Counted from the first letter of the stretch, positions 54,101-62,624 are shown. The stretch is 64,000 nucleotides of DNA from Chitinophaga niabensis (GCF_039545795.1 NZ_CP154260.1:2981001-3045000), one strand, 5' to 3'. Numbers and translations: made by a program. Notes: a model not told the origin generated them from the letters alone.

Positions 54101-54301
54101 ACAGGCGTACTGGGTTATACCTTACCTTCTTCCCTCTCTAACAGGATCCATATGCAATCTTTGCGGTTCTATGTTTCCGGGCAGAACCTGTTCACCATCA
54201 GCGACCTGAAGTTCATGGATCCCGAAACCGGTTACTCACAACGTGAGGAAGCTTACCCGGTACAGAAGACACTCATTTTCGGCCTGAACGTTAATTTCTA
54301 A
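51149..54301 (+). CDS. SusC/RagA-family TonB-dependent transporter (pair 3, no STN domain)
   Basis: 1050 residues from the ATG at 51149, which gives a proper signal peptide (MRKNKF...LMPVTLWAQ); an upstream TTG would only add eight residues. The carboxypeptidase-regulatory-like domain starts right after the signal (about 30-115; DVAGIVKNTFGAPLSNVTV), followed by DVVVVGYGRQNKTSATG (about residue 122), the plug with VDPNAIESVTVLKDAAAVA, and a barrel ending FGLNVNF. It lies downstream of an ECF sigma/FecR pair, a setting in which SusC proteins usually carry an extra N-terminal STN-type domain; none is present. Partner of the SusD encoded 18 bp downstream. Confidence 0.95.
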   Translation: MRKNKFTYSSFFCLLIGLLMPVTLWAQSGKTDVAGIVKNTFGAPLSNVTVTVANLQTNYTAGTQTDSNGVFRFSSLQAGTDYTFTFSSVGFTRQVIEHNVLKGGTVFSLSVKMMEATFSLNDVVVVGYGRQNKTSATGAISTVKGSEIIKAPVPNITAALAGRVAGISARPNGGVPGQDNPDIRVRGIATTGSNGALIVIDGIIRNNINQVDPNAIESVTVLKDAAAVAPYGLGGANGVILITTKRGKSGAPRLSLGSYYGWQRPTQPPHMLNAKDYMILKNEGNVNSGLQPEFAADLIADYDKLHAENPDRYPSSNAQKELVRLNTPQQNHNLQLSGGNDKIQYYAGLNYYNQKGIAAPLDYTRYSYNISLDVNATNTTKVSLSLNGAEETNQTSPNPQGISYIPTKAIYYSNGLWGESGGYSPAGDLNSGSYNRIYTSTLLSILSIEQQLPFIKGLSIKGTFSYDPTHSSGKTWSRPSYYYLYNPATTPASYTKTLLGDGITSLSQSYNRGQNFTYQGYLNYKNSFGNHSVTGLLVAEARNNKGSSLSASRRGFSVNVDELDLGTSNRLNFNNGGSSGTGSQIGYVYRLNYAYADKYLLEATGRYDGHYFFAPGKRWAYFPAFSAGWRLSEERFIRDNITWVDNLKLRGSWGKSGNLAGQAFQYLPAYNLFGNAYAFGTGNLVQGSAVPRESNPNITWEKSTKTDIGLEASLWKGKLNFELDVFREKRTGMLLPPAITVPVEYGLSLAQENAGAMENKGIEVVLGTTRTLRNGLQLGVNGNFSYAKNKLLQVFETNATYNNPERRRTGRQLNTPFGYKALGLFTTAEDVNKDGVINAQDGYTITQFGTLRPGDVKYADINGDGRIDGNDETVVGYPVYPQITYGINFIASWKGFDMTLFFQGAALASLNTQGYQTVPFRINNTNTSYEYYNNRWTPDNQDARYPRAYASKNTNNTTNPLNGDGFGPMSSSIWMKNTGFLRLKTGVLGYTLPSSLSNRIHMQSLRFYVSGQNLFTISDLKFMDPETGYSQREEAYPVQKTLIFGLNVNF

Positions 54302-54319
54302 TTCCTGAATTTCTCTGTT

Positions 54320-56128
54320 ATGAATAAACATCATATCAAATCACTGCTGCTTTTCACGGCCTTGCTTTTTTCCGCTTCCTGCCAGAAGGACTTCCTGGAT
54401 AATGAATCCAAAAGTGCCATCACCGGCGATACGCAGTGGAAAGATGAATCAGCTGCTGATCTTTTCCTGAATGATATTTACCAGCAGGTGAATAACCTTT
54501 GCAATACACCTGATCCGCTGGATAGCTATACGGATGATAACGATGGCGGCCCTTACTGGAAATCATGGCGCTGGCGCCAGGGTATTATAGGGCCTACTGT
54601 AGAAGGCGGCACTCCCATGAACAATGATGGTGATGCCTCCAATTATACGGATTGGGGCGCTGTATATGGAAAGATCAGACGCTGCAATACTTTCATCATG
54701 GAAGTAAATGCGCATGCTGCCAATTTCACCCCGGCATGGAAAAACAAACGCCTGGATGAAGCACGCTTTCTGAGGGCTTTCTTCTACAGTTATCTGTGGA
54801 TGCATATAGGCGGCCTTCCCATTATCACCGAACCACAGAACCGCACAACCAATACACCTGAGCAATTGTACAGATCAAGGAACACCTTTGCGGAAACATT
54901 TGATTTTATTGACGCGGAGCTGGACAGTGTGGTAACACATCAATATCTCCCGGCTAAATACAGTACCGGCCATACAGATGCCGGCAGGGCTACCCTGGGT
55001 GCTGCATTGGCTTTGAAAGGATGGATAGAATTATATGCTGCGAGCCCTGCATTCAACACAGGTTCTCCTGTTGTGGGAAGCGATCCCGAACATTTTGTAA
55101 GTTTCGCCGGTGCTGATCTTACGCGGTACGCAAAAGCTGCCGCTACCAACAAAAAGTTCATCACAGAATTAGGCAATAGTGCATACACGCTTTATCCCAA
55201 TCTGGCCACCTTCTGGTCAGAAGCAAATGAATACAATTCCGAAGTGATCTGGGACAGGCAAACAGTGGGTAATACCGGAGGCACCATAGGTAGTGATTTT
55301 CTCCTGTTTGGCGGGCCTGTGTTCATTCAGGGGCAATACTTCACCTGGGGCAACTACAATCCCACACAGGAGCTGGTAGATCAGTTCCGCATGGCTAACG
55401 GCCTGCCCATCAGCGATCCTGCTTCCGGCTACGATCCGCAAAAGCCTTATGTGAACAGGGAAAAACGTTTCTATGATTTCATTGTATACGATGGTGCGCC
55501 TTACAAAATGAACTGGATGACCAGTACCGATACCATTTACACACGGATAGATAAAGTAAGTCCTTCTAAAAACGAGATCGACTTCGGCTCTTCCGATGTA
55601 ACCAATACCGGTTATTATTTCAAAAAGCGTATCAATCCGGACAGAAGGCCGAGTGGTAACCGTTCAGACGGTTTGAACTATGTTTTCTTCCGTTATGCTG
55701 AAGTGCTGCTGAACTATGCAGAAGCACAGAATGAAGCCGTTGGCCCGGATAATAGTGTGTACAGTGCCATCAATGAAGTGAGAAAACGTTCCAACCTTCC
55801 CACACTGGAAGTTACTTACGGCGGGCAGGTACTCACGCAACAGCAGATGCGCGATGTGGTACGCAATGAAAGAAGAGTGGAATTGTGCTTCGAGAACAAA
55901 CGGTTCTACGATATCGTTCGCTGGCGCATTGCATTGGATGTTTTAAGCAAAGACTTCCACGGCATGAAGATCTCCAACACTGTACCTGCGAACAACAGCG
56001 GTGTATGGAAATACGAACCCGTAGCATTGAACCATCCGCACATATTCACACAGAAGATGTACATGAATCCTATTCCGCAGAACGTGATTGACCAGAACAG
56101 CAAAATAAAACAGAACCCGAATTATTGA
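54320..56128 (+). CDS. SusD/RagB-family outer-membrane lipoprotein (pair 3)
   Basis: 602 residues. The lipobox ends at Cys21 (LLFSASC), followed by QKD, a partial surface-export signal. SusD landmarks are NTFIMEVNAH, LDEARFLRAFFYSYLWMHIG, GLNYVFFRYAEVLLNYAEAQ and RNERRVELCFENKRFYDIVRW, with the end NSKIKQNPNY. The stop codon overlaps the start of the GH116-type gene (TGATG), so the transport and enzyme genes are translationally coupled. Confidence 0.95.
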   Translation: MNKHHIKSLLLFTALLFSASCQKDFLDNESKSAITGDTQWKDESAADLFLNDIYQQVNNLCNTPDPLDSYTDDNDGGPYWKSWRWRQGIIGPTVEGGTPMNNDGDASNYTDWGAVYGKIRRCNTFIMEVNAHAANFTPAWKNKRLDEARFLRAFFYSYLWMHIGGLPIITEPQNRTTNTPEQLYRSRNTFAETFDFIDAELDSVVTHQYLPAKYSTGHTDAGRATLGAALALKGWIELYAASPAFNTGSPVVGSDPEHFVSFAGADLTRYAKAAATNKKFITELGNSAYTLYPNLATFWSEANEYNSEVIWDRQTVGNTGGTIGSDFLLFGGPVFIQGQYFTWGNYNPTQELVDQFRMANGLPISDPASGYDPQKPYVNREKRFYDFIVYDGAPYKMNWMTSTDTIYTRIDKVSPSKNEIDFGSSDVTNTGYYFKKRINPDRRPSGNRSDGLNYVFFRYAEVLLNYAEAQNEAVGPDNSVYSAINEVRKRSNLPTLEVTYGGQVLTQQQMRDVVRNERRVELCFENKRFYDIVRWRIALDVLSKDFHGMKISNTVPANNSGVWKYEPVALNHPHIFTQKMYMNPIPQNVIDQNSKIKQNPNY

Positions 56129-58779
56129 TGCGCTTACTTCATTTATTAGTATTAGGCCTTTTATCTTTTCCTGCATTTGCACAGAACGATAATTATGGCG
56201 CTGACAAAGCCAACAAGAGGAATATCCCCGGCAGCAACATGCTGGGTGGTAAAGAAGATTTCGAATACCTGGCACTGAAAGACCATCCCTCCCGCAGCGG
56301 TGTGCCGCTGGGAGGGATCGGCGCCGGGAATGTACAATTTGCACCTGATGGCAGGTTTGTACGCATTGGGCTGAATAATATACACCAACCTATTGCCAAC
56401 AGTAAAAACTGCTTTTTTGCTTTATGGACGTCCTCTGAAAGCAGAAGGCTCGTAAGGGATAACGACAGCAGTTGGGGCATGAAAGGGCTGGAACATACTT
56501 CCTACACCGGTCTGTTTCCCCGGGCCACATTACAGGCAGCAACCGGACATGTCAAAGTGAATATCCATGCATGGTCTTCCCTGGTGCCGCATGATGTTAA
56601 AAACTCTTCTTTACCTGTTGCTTATTTTGATGTAGAGCTGGAAGCCACAGAAAACACAGAAACGGCTATCGCTTTTTCATGGGAAGATTTTATCGGTAAA
56701 GGCATCAAGGACCCCTTATCAGTTGAGGGAATGGATGGGCAGGTGCTTTCCCGTGGCGAGTTGATGAATGGGGAAGAATGGCCGGAACGCAAACCTATTG
56801 CTACTTTCTCGGAAGCTTTTAATGGCATGGGTTTCAAAGGTATCCGCCAATTTGCTGCTGCTCCTATTGTTCCCGTAAAAGCCACCTTCCAGAACTATGT
56901 ACAGGAAGTAGCATTGATGGCTGTTCAAACACCGGGCACTTCCATCAGTATACTACCTGCTTATGAGCAGAACGGTTGGGAAAGTTTCGTGAAAAACGGT
57001 GCCTTCCCGGTCTATGGAAATAAGCACCAGTCATTAAGCACTCCTGGTAGTACCGCAGGCAGTGCAGTAGCTGTAAAAACATCGCTGAAGAAAGGAGAAA
57101 AGAAAACCATCCGTTTTATGCTCGTATGGTTCTTTCCTGAATTAAAGATCGATAAAGAAAATGCAGTGCCTGGTTCTTATTGGGTAGGTGGAAGCGATTA
57201 CGGACGTTACTTTCACAATTACTTCTCCAATCTTTCATCATTAGCTGCCTATGCCTTAACGCATCGTAATGAACTGCTGGCGAAAACCATGGAATGGCAG
57301 CAACCTGTATTGCAATCCACCCTGCCGGACTGGTATAAGTTCAAGCTCATCAACAGCGGATATGTTATTTACACCAACATGATCCTGAACAAAAAGGGGG
57401 ATGTTACCGTGAATGAAGGTGGCATGGGGGGCCTTGCCGGTACAATGGACCAGCGTATCAGCGCCCACCCTTTCTACCAGAAATTCTTTACGCAGCTGGA
57501 CCGTTCCGAGATGCAGATCTTTGGTGATGCACAGGCATTTGACGGAAGTATCAATCACTTCATCGGTCATTATTATGTGGGAATGGGCACTGTGGGGGGC
57601 CGCGTACCTACTGAAAATCACTGGATGTTAGATAATACAGAAGGCTGGATCATACAGATCGTGAAGGATTATGAACAAACCGGCGACCTGCATTATCTGC
57701 GGAAATTCGCGGGCCGCATGAAGGACGGGATGAAATTCCTCAAGAGCAAAATGCCCGCAGGTGTTCCTATCCCTGTTGGCCCTACCACCTACGATGACTT
57801 TACGCATCCGCCAATCTATAGTTATGGTGCAGGTATGTATCTTTCGGCGCTGAAAGCTGCTTCCAAAGCAGCGAAGGCACTGAAGGATACCGCCTGGGCC
57901 AATGAATCTGACCAGCAGTTAAATTCGTCACGAAAAGCAGTCCTGCAAATGTTATGGAACGGCCGCTTTTTTTCTTATGGTTGCCAGGTTGATGGCACCG
58001 GGCGTCTCGATAATATCCTGTTCACCGGCCAGCTTGCCGGTTCTTTCGTAAGCCGCTATGCGGGTTGGGGAGATGTGATCCCCCTGCCCTATGTGCAGGC
58101 ATCGCTGGTATCACAGTTCAAGATCTCTTTGTCCAAAACGCCGGATTACTACGCTAACAAAGTGTGGGACATGCAGCTGGGAAAAGGAATTGACCAGCGC
58201 GGCTCACAATGCTGGCCTTTCTACCTTGAAAGTTATACCGCCTACCCCGCAATCCAGGCAGGCTTTGTAGCAGATGGCATGGATATCATGAAACATATTC
58301 AGCTCGTACATCTGCGCAGAGGCCTTACCTGGAGCCAAAACCTCTGGAACCCCGGAAACATCACTTACATGACGGCACCTGTTACATGGTTCTCCACGGA
58401 TGTGCTTGCTGGCGCAGGGGTGAATTTACCTGCCCGGGAAATAAGGCTGGCTCCGGTTTTCAAAGACAGCGCTGTTGCCACCTACCCATTGTATTTCCCT
58501 ACATTCTGGGCTACCCTGCAAATGGACCATGTGCGCAAAACAGCTTCCCTCAAGATCATCAAAACGTTCGGGGATACTACGTTTACACTGAGCAAACTGG
58601 TGGTGGAAGCGGCGGGTACACCTGCTGATCAAAAGAAAACTTTTTCACTGCCTGCTTTCTCTATCGTAAAAGGCAGTTCGCTGGACCTGAGTAAGTGGTA
58701 TACAGCGCTGAATGGTGCTGTTACTACTGAAGCTGTACTTCCCCGTGCGGATGAAGTGGAGTTCCTGCAAGTGCAATAA
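56128..58779 (+). CDS. GH116/DUF608-type glycoside hydrolase (GBA2-like)
   Basis: 883 residues from the ATG at 56128. Signal peptide about 1-19 (LLGLLSFPAFA-type). The N-terminal beta-domain begins with SRSGVPLGGIGAGNVQF, the hallmark of GBA2-like GH116 proteins. The C-terminal (alpha/alpha)6 part includes TYDDF (about 554-558), LWNGRFFSYGC (about 609-619) and FTGQLAGSF (about 632-640). By alignment to GH116 motifs from memory, Glu430 (TVNEGG) is the candidate nucleophile and Asp556 the candidate acid/base. Family members cleave beta-glucosides or beta-xylosides, including glucosylceramide. As the only enzyme coupled to this SusC/D pair, it probably acts in the periplasm on the imported glycoside; the natural substrate is open. 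Last gene of the operon. Confidence 0.87.
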   Translation: MRLLHLLVLGLLSFPAFAQNDNYGADKANKRNIPGSNMLGGKEDFEYLALKDHPSRSGVPLGGIGAGNVQFAPDGRFVRIGLNNIHQPIANSKNCFFALWTSSESRRLVRDNDSSWGMKGLEHTSYTGLFPRATLQAATGHVKVNIHAWSSLVPHDVKNSSLPVAYFDVELEATENTETAIAFSWEDFIGKGIKDPLSVEGMDGQVLSRGELMNGEEWPERKPIATFSEAFNGMGFKGIRQFAAAPIVPVKATFQNYVQEVALMAVQTPGTSISILPAYEQNGWESFVKNGAFPVYGNKHQSLSTPGSTAGSAVAVKTSLKKGEKKTIRFMLVWFFPELKIDKENAVPGSYWVGGSDYGRYFHNYFSNLSSLAAYALTHRNELLAKTMEWQQPVLQSTLPDWYKFKLINSGYVIYTNMILNKKGDVTVNEGGMGGLAGTMDQRISAHPFYQKFFTQLDRSEMQIFGDAQAFDGSINHFIGHYYVGMGTVGGRVPTENHWMLDNTEGWIIQIVKDYEQTGDLHYLRKFAGRMKDGMKFLKSKMPAGVPIPVGPTTYDDFTHPPIYSYGAGMYLSALKAASKAAKALKDTAWANESDQQLNSSRKAVLQMLWNGRFFSYGCQVDGTGRLDNILFTGQLAGSFVSRYAGWGDVIPLPYVQASLVSQFKISLSKTPDYYANKVWDMQLGKGIDQRGSQCWPFYLESYTAYPAIQAGFVADGMDIMKHIQLVHLRRGLTWSQNLWNPGNITYMTAPVTWFSTDVLAGAGVNLPAREIRLAPVFKDSAVATYPLYFPTFWATLQMDHVRKTASLKIIKTFGDTTFTLSKLVVEAAGTPADQKKTFSLPAFSIVKGSSLDLSKWYTALNGAVTTEAVLPRADEVEFLQVQ

Positions 58780-58810
58780 AAAAGGCCGATCAGATGATCG
58801 GCCTTTTTTA
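58778..58810. terminator. Bidirectional terminator between GH116 and bestrophin genes
   Basis: An A run, a strong GGCCGAT/ATCGGCC stem and a T run form a symmetrical structure that can stop transcription from both sides. It overlaps the last codons of the minus-strand bestrophin gene and the stop of the plus-strand GH116 gene. Confidence 0.9.
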
Positions 58811-59809
58811 CATTAAAACGCCATTAACGGGCGTGAGTCTTTCCGGTATATCTTTATCATCCATCATTTCCCGCAGATCAATTTCAATATTCCGGCAGAT
58901 GGAACTCATTGGGATATCCGTCAATGCATTTTCAAAAGGATTCTCACTCAGGTCACCCACTGCTTCCATGGCATTAAATACCCAGTTCACTATGATACAA
59001 ACCGGAAATAAAAGCCATTGTGCATGGGGCGTATGACGGGCAATTTCTGCAATTAGTCCGAATGGCAAAAGCATAATAAAGATATCCACGAACAGGCGGC
59101 TAAAAACAGCGTACTGCCTCGGGAAGGGATAATTCTTTATACGCTCGCAGCCACCCTGCTGGTTGTAGAGGTCCGTAATAACATTGGTCAGATTGGCATG
59201 TTCAATATTATCAATTACGCCCTGTTCTTTCAAGCTTTTTATATCTCTGCTTTGCAGGTGTAACAGGTGGGTAGCGGGATTCACCTTACTGAGTGCATAT
59301 TCCCTTTCAGCGGCGCCGCAAAACTTATCCAATGTTTCCTGCATCAAAGCCGGATAGTCCTGGTCACCCTTATATTGTATACTGGAGATATAGCTCTGAT
59401 AATACTTTTGTGTCCATACCTTATTACGCCTTAGTTGCAGCCTGAGGGCGTTACACCAGCCAATCTGCCTTAATACCATATGCCGTGCCATGGCCCGAAC
59501 CTCTTCATTGGAATTATTACCGGCAAGATCAAGCACCATGGCAGCCCATACCCTGCTGGCATTGGTAATACTTCCCCATAACCTGCGGCCCTCCCACATC
59601 CTGTCGTATGATGAGTTGTTTTTAAAACCCACGTAAAAGGCAACTGCTGTGCCTATGACACCAATAGGCAAAAGGGGAATGATTGCTTCTTTAAAACCAC
59701 ATACCACGTACAGCACGTAGGCTATGACCATAGGCGTGACGTGTATCAGCAATTGGATGTAAGAGCGTGGCAGAACATACTGTAACTTCAGGGTCCGGTT
59801 AGTGTACAT
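58808..59809 (-). CDS. Bestrophin-family (PF01062) membrane channel protein
   Basis: 333 residues. N-terminal membrane helices (about 20-75; SYIQLLIHVTPMVIAYVLYV, IIPLLPIGVIGTAVAFYVGF) are followed by the family motif FKNNSSYDRMWEGRRLWGSI (about 63-82), a cytosolic helical region, and a second membrane pair (about 240-285; RLFVDIFIMLLPFGLIAEIA, WLLFPVCIIVNWVFNAMEAV) with ENPFENALTDIPM. Bacterial bestrophins form pentameric ion channels, with cation or anion selectivity depending on the member. It faces the GH116 gene across a shared terminator and has no functional link to its neighbours that I can see. Confidence 0.92.
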   Translation of the reverse strand: MYTNRTLKLQYVLPRSYIQLLIHVTPMVIAYVLYVVCGFKEAIIPLLPIGVIGTAVAFYVGFKNNSSYDRMWEGRRLWGSITNASRVWAAMVLDLAGNNSNEEVRAMARHMVLRQIGWCNALRLQLRRNKVWTQKYYQSYISSIQYKGDQDYPALMQETLDKFCGAAEREYALSKVNPATHLLHLQSRDIKSLKEQGVIDNIEHANLTNVITDLYNQQGGCERIKNYPFPRQYAVFSRLFVDIFIMLLPFGLIAEIARHTPHAQWLLFPVCIIVNWVFNAMEAVGDLSENPFENALTDIPMSSICRNIEIDLREMMDDKDIPERLTPVNGVLM

Positions 59810-59950
59810 ATTGAAAGGTTTAATATCCCAATGAAGATATTAATTTTCAATGATTCATAGCCTGCTCTTTGGCAGGTAAGTGTTGATGACTATTCCTGAG
59901 GTATCTTTAGCTTTCTCATGTGGCTATCGCACGAAAACTATACCAAGGCA

Positions 59951-61417
59951 CTACTGCTGTTTATTATCAATGCTGAAGAAAGAAAACTCCGCTTTATCTT
60001 CTTCACTCCCCCTGTAATGCAATCCCGGTCGGGGGCTTCTATCCCATTGCGGCAGGAACTTAATATCAATATCTGAAGCCAGTTTAATCCATGTCGTTTT
60101 TCCTGTTTCGTAGAAAAAGCTGCAGGTCTTGTCTGGCGACATTTTTATTTTCAGCCGGACGTTAAGTGGCGGCACCCGTACGCCTTTAATAATTATTCTT
60201 TCATTCTTCTCAACCTTCCATACTTTAACACTATCCCCTTCAACACCAATTCCAATCGCAGCATTAGCATCGCCGTAAATGGTCAATCCTTTGAGTGCTT
60301 TGTTGCGGTTAACAACAGCGGTGATCATTTCAAAGTTATCTGAAGTGGGCCTTACCGTTAATGCAATGCCGCAGAGGTTATCCTTTGTTTGCTTTCCGGA
60401 TAAAAGAAGGCGGCCATTCTGCAGTTTGTACGAAGGGGTAGCATGCCGGAAATCCCATTGCCAATAGCGGTCAAAACTATTTTCTTCTGTTTTGACTGCA
60501 GTATTATTTGGAAGTAATTTAAGTAAAGGCCAGCCTGTGTACTCCTGGTAGATCATTTGCGAAATAAGTGCTTCGCGACCTGTAAATACATTGCTCTTTT
60601 TATTGTAAGCATGGTGCAGGTAATACATGGTGCCGTCTTCCGAAGAAACGAAAGTTCCGTGGCCCATGCATTTCCATGCATCATTCTCACTGAGAATTGG
60701 ATTGCCATTAAAGTTTTGATAAGGGCCTTTGAAGTTCGCAGAACGGGCTACGCTAACGTTATAGCTGCATCCCTGCCCGCAGCAATTACCACCTGAGTAG
60801 AACAGGTAATAGTAATTATTCATTTTCAATATGCTTTGCCCTTCCATACCAGCACGGCTGGTATCCTTCAGCAAAGTAAAAAACTCCCCTTCTGTTTTAA
60901 GTCCGTCTGCCGATAACCTGGCGCCTAACAACTCAATTGGCCTGTCGTCCAGACCATAGGCTTTAAAGGTGATGTAAAGCTGCCCGCCATCGTTAAATAC
61001 GAAGGCATCGATCGCTTCCTTTCCGTGTTCAATGATTATACCGTGGTCTGTAAATCCGCGGTCCGGGTATTTTGAAGTTGCTACCCCTATGTAAGAGCGG
61101 TTATCAGACTTTCGCCTGGCCGTATAATAAATGTAATAAGTGTCTCCTATCTTATAATACTCAGGCGCCCAGAAAGAGCCGGTTGTCCATTCCGGGGCTT
61201 TATCGAAAACATAACCCGTTTGATGCCAGTCTCTGAGGTTGGATGATTTGTAAATGGGGAAATAAGGCGCCCATTCTGAAGAGGTGCCTGTTGCGTAATA
61301 AACACTATCCACCCTTATGATAGAAGGGTCGGCCAGATCACCGGCGATAATTTGTGCGTCAAGCAGGGTGCATTTTAACAGGCAGATAATAGAGAACAGG
61401 ATCTTAGTCCGGTGCAT
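59951..61417 (-). CDS. Secreted GH43-family glycoside hydrolase
   Basis: 488 residues from the start at 61417, chosen because it begins a signal peptide (MHRTKILFSIICLLKCTLLDAQ); the frame is open to 61492, but that would overlap the next gene. A five-bladed beta-propeller of GH43 type shows the three acidic residues in context: Asp30 (LADPSII, base), Asp137 (EAIDAFVF, pKa modulator) and Glu192 (GMEGQSILK, acid). A C-terminal beta-sandwich (about 320-488) ends HYRGSEEDKAEFSFFSID. Such enzymes are mostly arabinofuranosidases or xylosidases. No SusC/D pair is adjacent, so it seems to work alone. A 19-bp gap separates it from the small membrane protein gene upstream, which may share its promoter. 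Confidence 0.9.
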   Translation of the reverse strand: MHRTKILFSIICLLKCTLLDAQIIAGDLADPSIIRVDSVYYATGTSSEWAPYFPIYKSSNLRDWHQTGYVFDKAPEWTTGSFWAPEYYKIGDTYYIYYTARRKSDNRSYIGVATSKYPDRGFTDHGIIIEHGKEAIDAFVFNDGGQLYITFKAYGLDDRPIELLGARLSADGLKTEGEFFTLLKDTSRAGMEGQSILKMNNYYYLFYSGGNCCGQGCSYNVSVARSANFKGPYQNFNGNPILSENDAWKCMGHGTFVSSEDGTMYYLHHAYNKKSNVFTGREALISQMIYQEYTGWPLLKLLPNNTAVKTEENSFDRYWQWDFRHATPSYKLQNGRLLLSGKQTKDNLCGIALTVRPTSDNFEMITAVVNRNKALKGLTIYGDANAAIGIGVEGDSVKVWKVEKNERIIIKGVRVPPLNVRLKIKMSPDKTCSFFYETGKTTWIKLASDIDIKFLPQWDRSPRPGLHYRGSEEDKAEFSFFSIDNKQQ

Positions 61418-61436
61418 GTGGTTCCTATTTACAGGT

Positions 61437-61781
61437 TTAAATACTATATCCCAATTCCCCCACACGGTGTTTGAACCACAGGAATGTACCAATTGCTAAT
61501 ACAAGAGACAGTCCAACCATCACCCAATATATTACACGCTGCCCCTGGGACATCTGGGCGGGCTTTAAAACGGCCGGCCGCATGATCAGCAGATAAAGAC
61601 CAAACACTACAAAAAATGGTCCTATGCCCACTCCTTTATATGAATAGCTTATGTTATCCTGCTTCTGGGCCATGGCCTCCAGGGGACGCCAGATAAAGTA
61701 ATAGATGAAACCAATGCCGCCTGCAAGGCTTAAAAGCCCGTAAAGAATGGATCTGTTCGGGCTGGGTTGCGGAGTGTTCAT
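61437..61781 (-). CDS. Small membrane protein of unknown function
   Basis: 114 residues with three probable membrane helices (about 12-30, ILYGLLSLAGGIGFIYYFIW; 50-68, GIGPFFVVFGLYLLIMRPAV; 82-101, VIYWVMVGLSLVLAIGTFLW). I recognise no family. Same strand and 19 bp upstream of the GH43 gene. Only 21 bp separate its start from the divergent gene at 61803, so the two probably have overlapping promoters, or the neighbour starts further downstream. Confidence 0.72.
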   Translation of the reverse strand: MNTPQPSPNRSILYGLLSLAGGIGFIYYFIWRPLEAMAQKQDNISYSYKGVGIGPFFVVFGLYLLIMRPAVLKPAQMSQGQRVIYWVMVGLSLVLAIGTFLWFKHRVGELGYSI

Positions 61782-61802
61782 AGTTTAACTAATTGATTTA
61801 TA

Positions 61803-62624
61803 ATGCCAGCAATATACGCAGCTAAGTATGTAAAAACAACATTTCTGCATCTCATTATAAATGGCCTTATGCATTTCCTTTTTTTCCTCTTATCCACCTT
61901 TGGCAACTACACCCCTCCTGTGACCATCCATGTGCTGGTAGCGCTTTGCGACAACAAATACCAGGGCATTGTTCCCGTACCTGCTAAAATTGGCAACGGG
62001 CAGGACCCCGCCAATAATCTATACTGGGGATGTGGTTATGGCGTTAAAACCTTCCTGAAAAAGCAGCCTGAATGGCAGCTCACAAAGCTGATCAAACAGC
62101 CTGCACCCTATATTCATGAACGCCTTGTTTTCAAACACCGTACGCTTCAGAACGTTTACCTGGTTGCCGATGCTTATGATGGCGCCCGTATGAAAGAGAC
62201 GATCACTTCCTTTTTACAGTATGCCTCAGGGCGTAATGCTTTTGATATCCAATTAGATAAAGATACCCTGCCTGCAGGCGGAAATGCCCGTTTGATCTGT
62301 TTTGTAGGGCACAATGGCCTTATGGATGCAGCCTTGCCCTCTTATCCTGAAAAGTCGGATAACCGTGCCCGTGATGTAGCCATCTTTGCCTGTGCCAGTA
62401 AGCAATACTTCTCGGCACCTATTCGCAGAACAGGTGCCAATCCCTTGATCTGGACCACACACCTGATGTCTCCGGAGGCATATACCCTGGATGCGATGAT
62501 AGACAGCTGGCTGCAAAAGGAAAAGCCTGCTATTACCCATGAAAAGGTAGCCCAGGCTTATCATCAATACCAGCGTTGTGGGTTGAAGGGGGCAAGGAGG
62601 CTTTTTGCTACGGGGTATAATTGA
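61803..62624 (+). CDS. Secreted protein of unknown function with a possible clan-CD-like His/Cys pair
   Basis: 273 residues; a hydrophobic N-terminus (about 13-33) suggests export. The ATG at 61869 (MHFLFFLLSTFG) is an alternative start and would widen the 21-bp gap to the divergent gene. The N-terminal motif HVLVALCDNKYQGIVPVP and IGNGQDPANNLYWGCGYG are striking and resemble uncharacterised proteins of several bacterial phyla. Two hydrophobic strands end in VGHNG (His170) and FACAS (Cys197), the pattern of the His and Cys strands in caspase-like (clan CD) peptidases, although the usual His-Gly is His-Asn-Gly here. Then come WTTHLMSPEAYTLDAMI and YHQYQRCG. Peptidase activity is only a hypothesis. 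Confidence 0.72.
   Translation: MPAIYAAKYVKTTFLHLIINGLMHFLFFLLSTFGNYTPPVTIHVLVALCDNKYQGIVPVPAKIGNGQDPANNLYWGCGYGVKTFLKKQPEWQLTKLIKQPAPYIHERLVFKHRTLQNVYLVADAYDGARMKETITSFLQYASGRNAFDIQLDKDTLPAGGNARLICFVGHNGLMDAALPSYPEKSDNRARDVAIFACASKQYFSAPIRRTGANPLIWTTHLMSPEAYTLDAMIDSWLQKEKPAITHEKVAQAYHQYQRCGLKGARRLFATGYN

Noticed and set aside
59861..59876. Small CCTGC/GCAGG hairpin between bestrophin and GH43 genes
   Set aside because: Only five base pairs and no T run on either strand; too weak to call a terminator.
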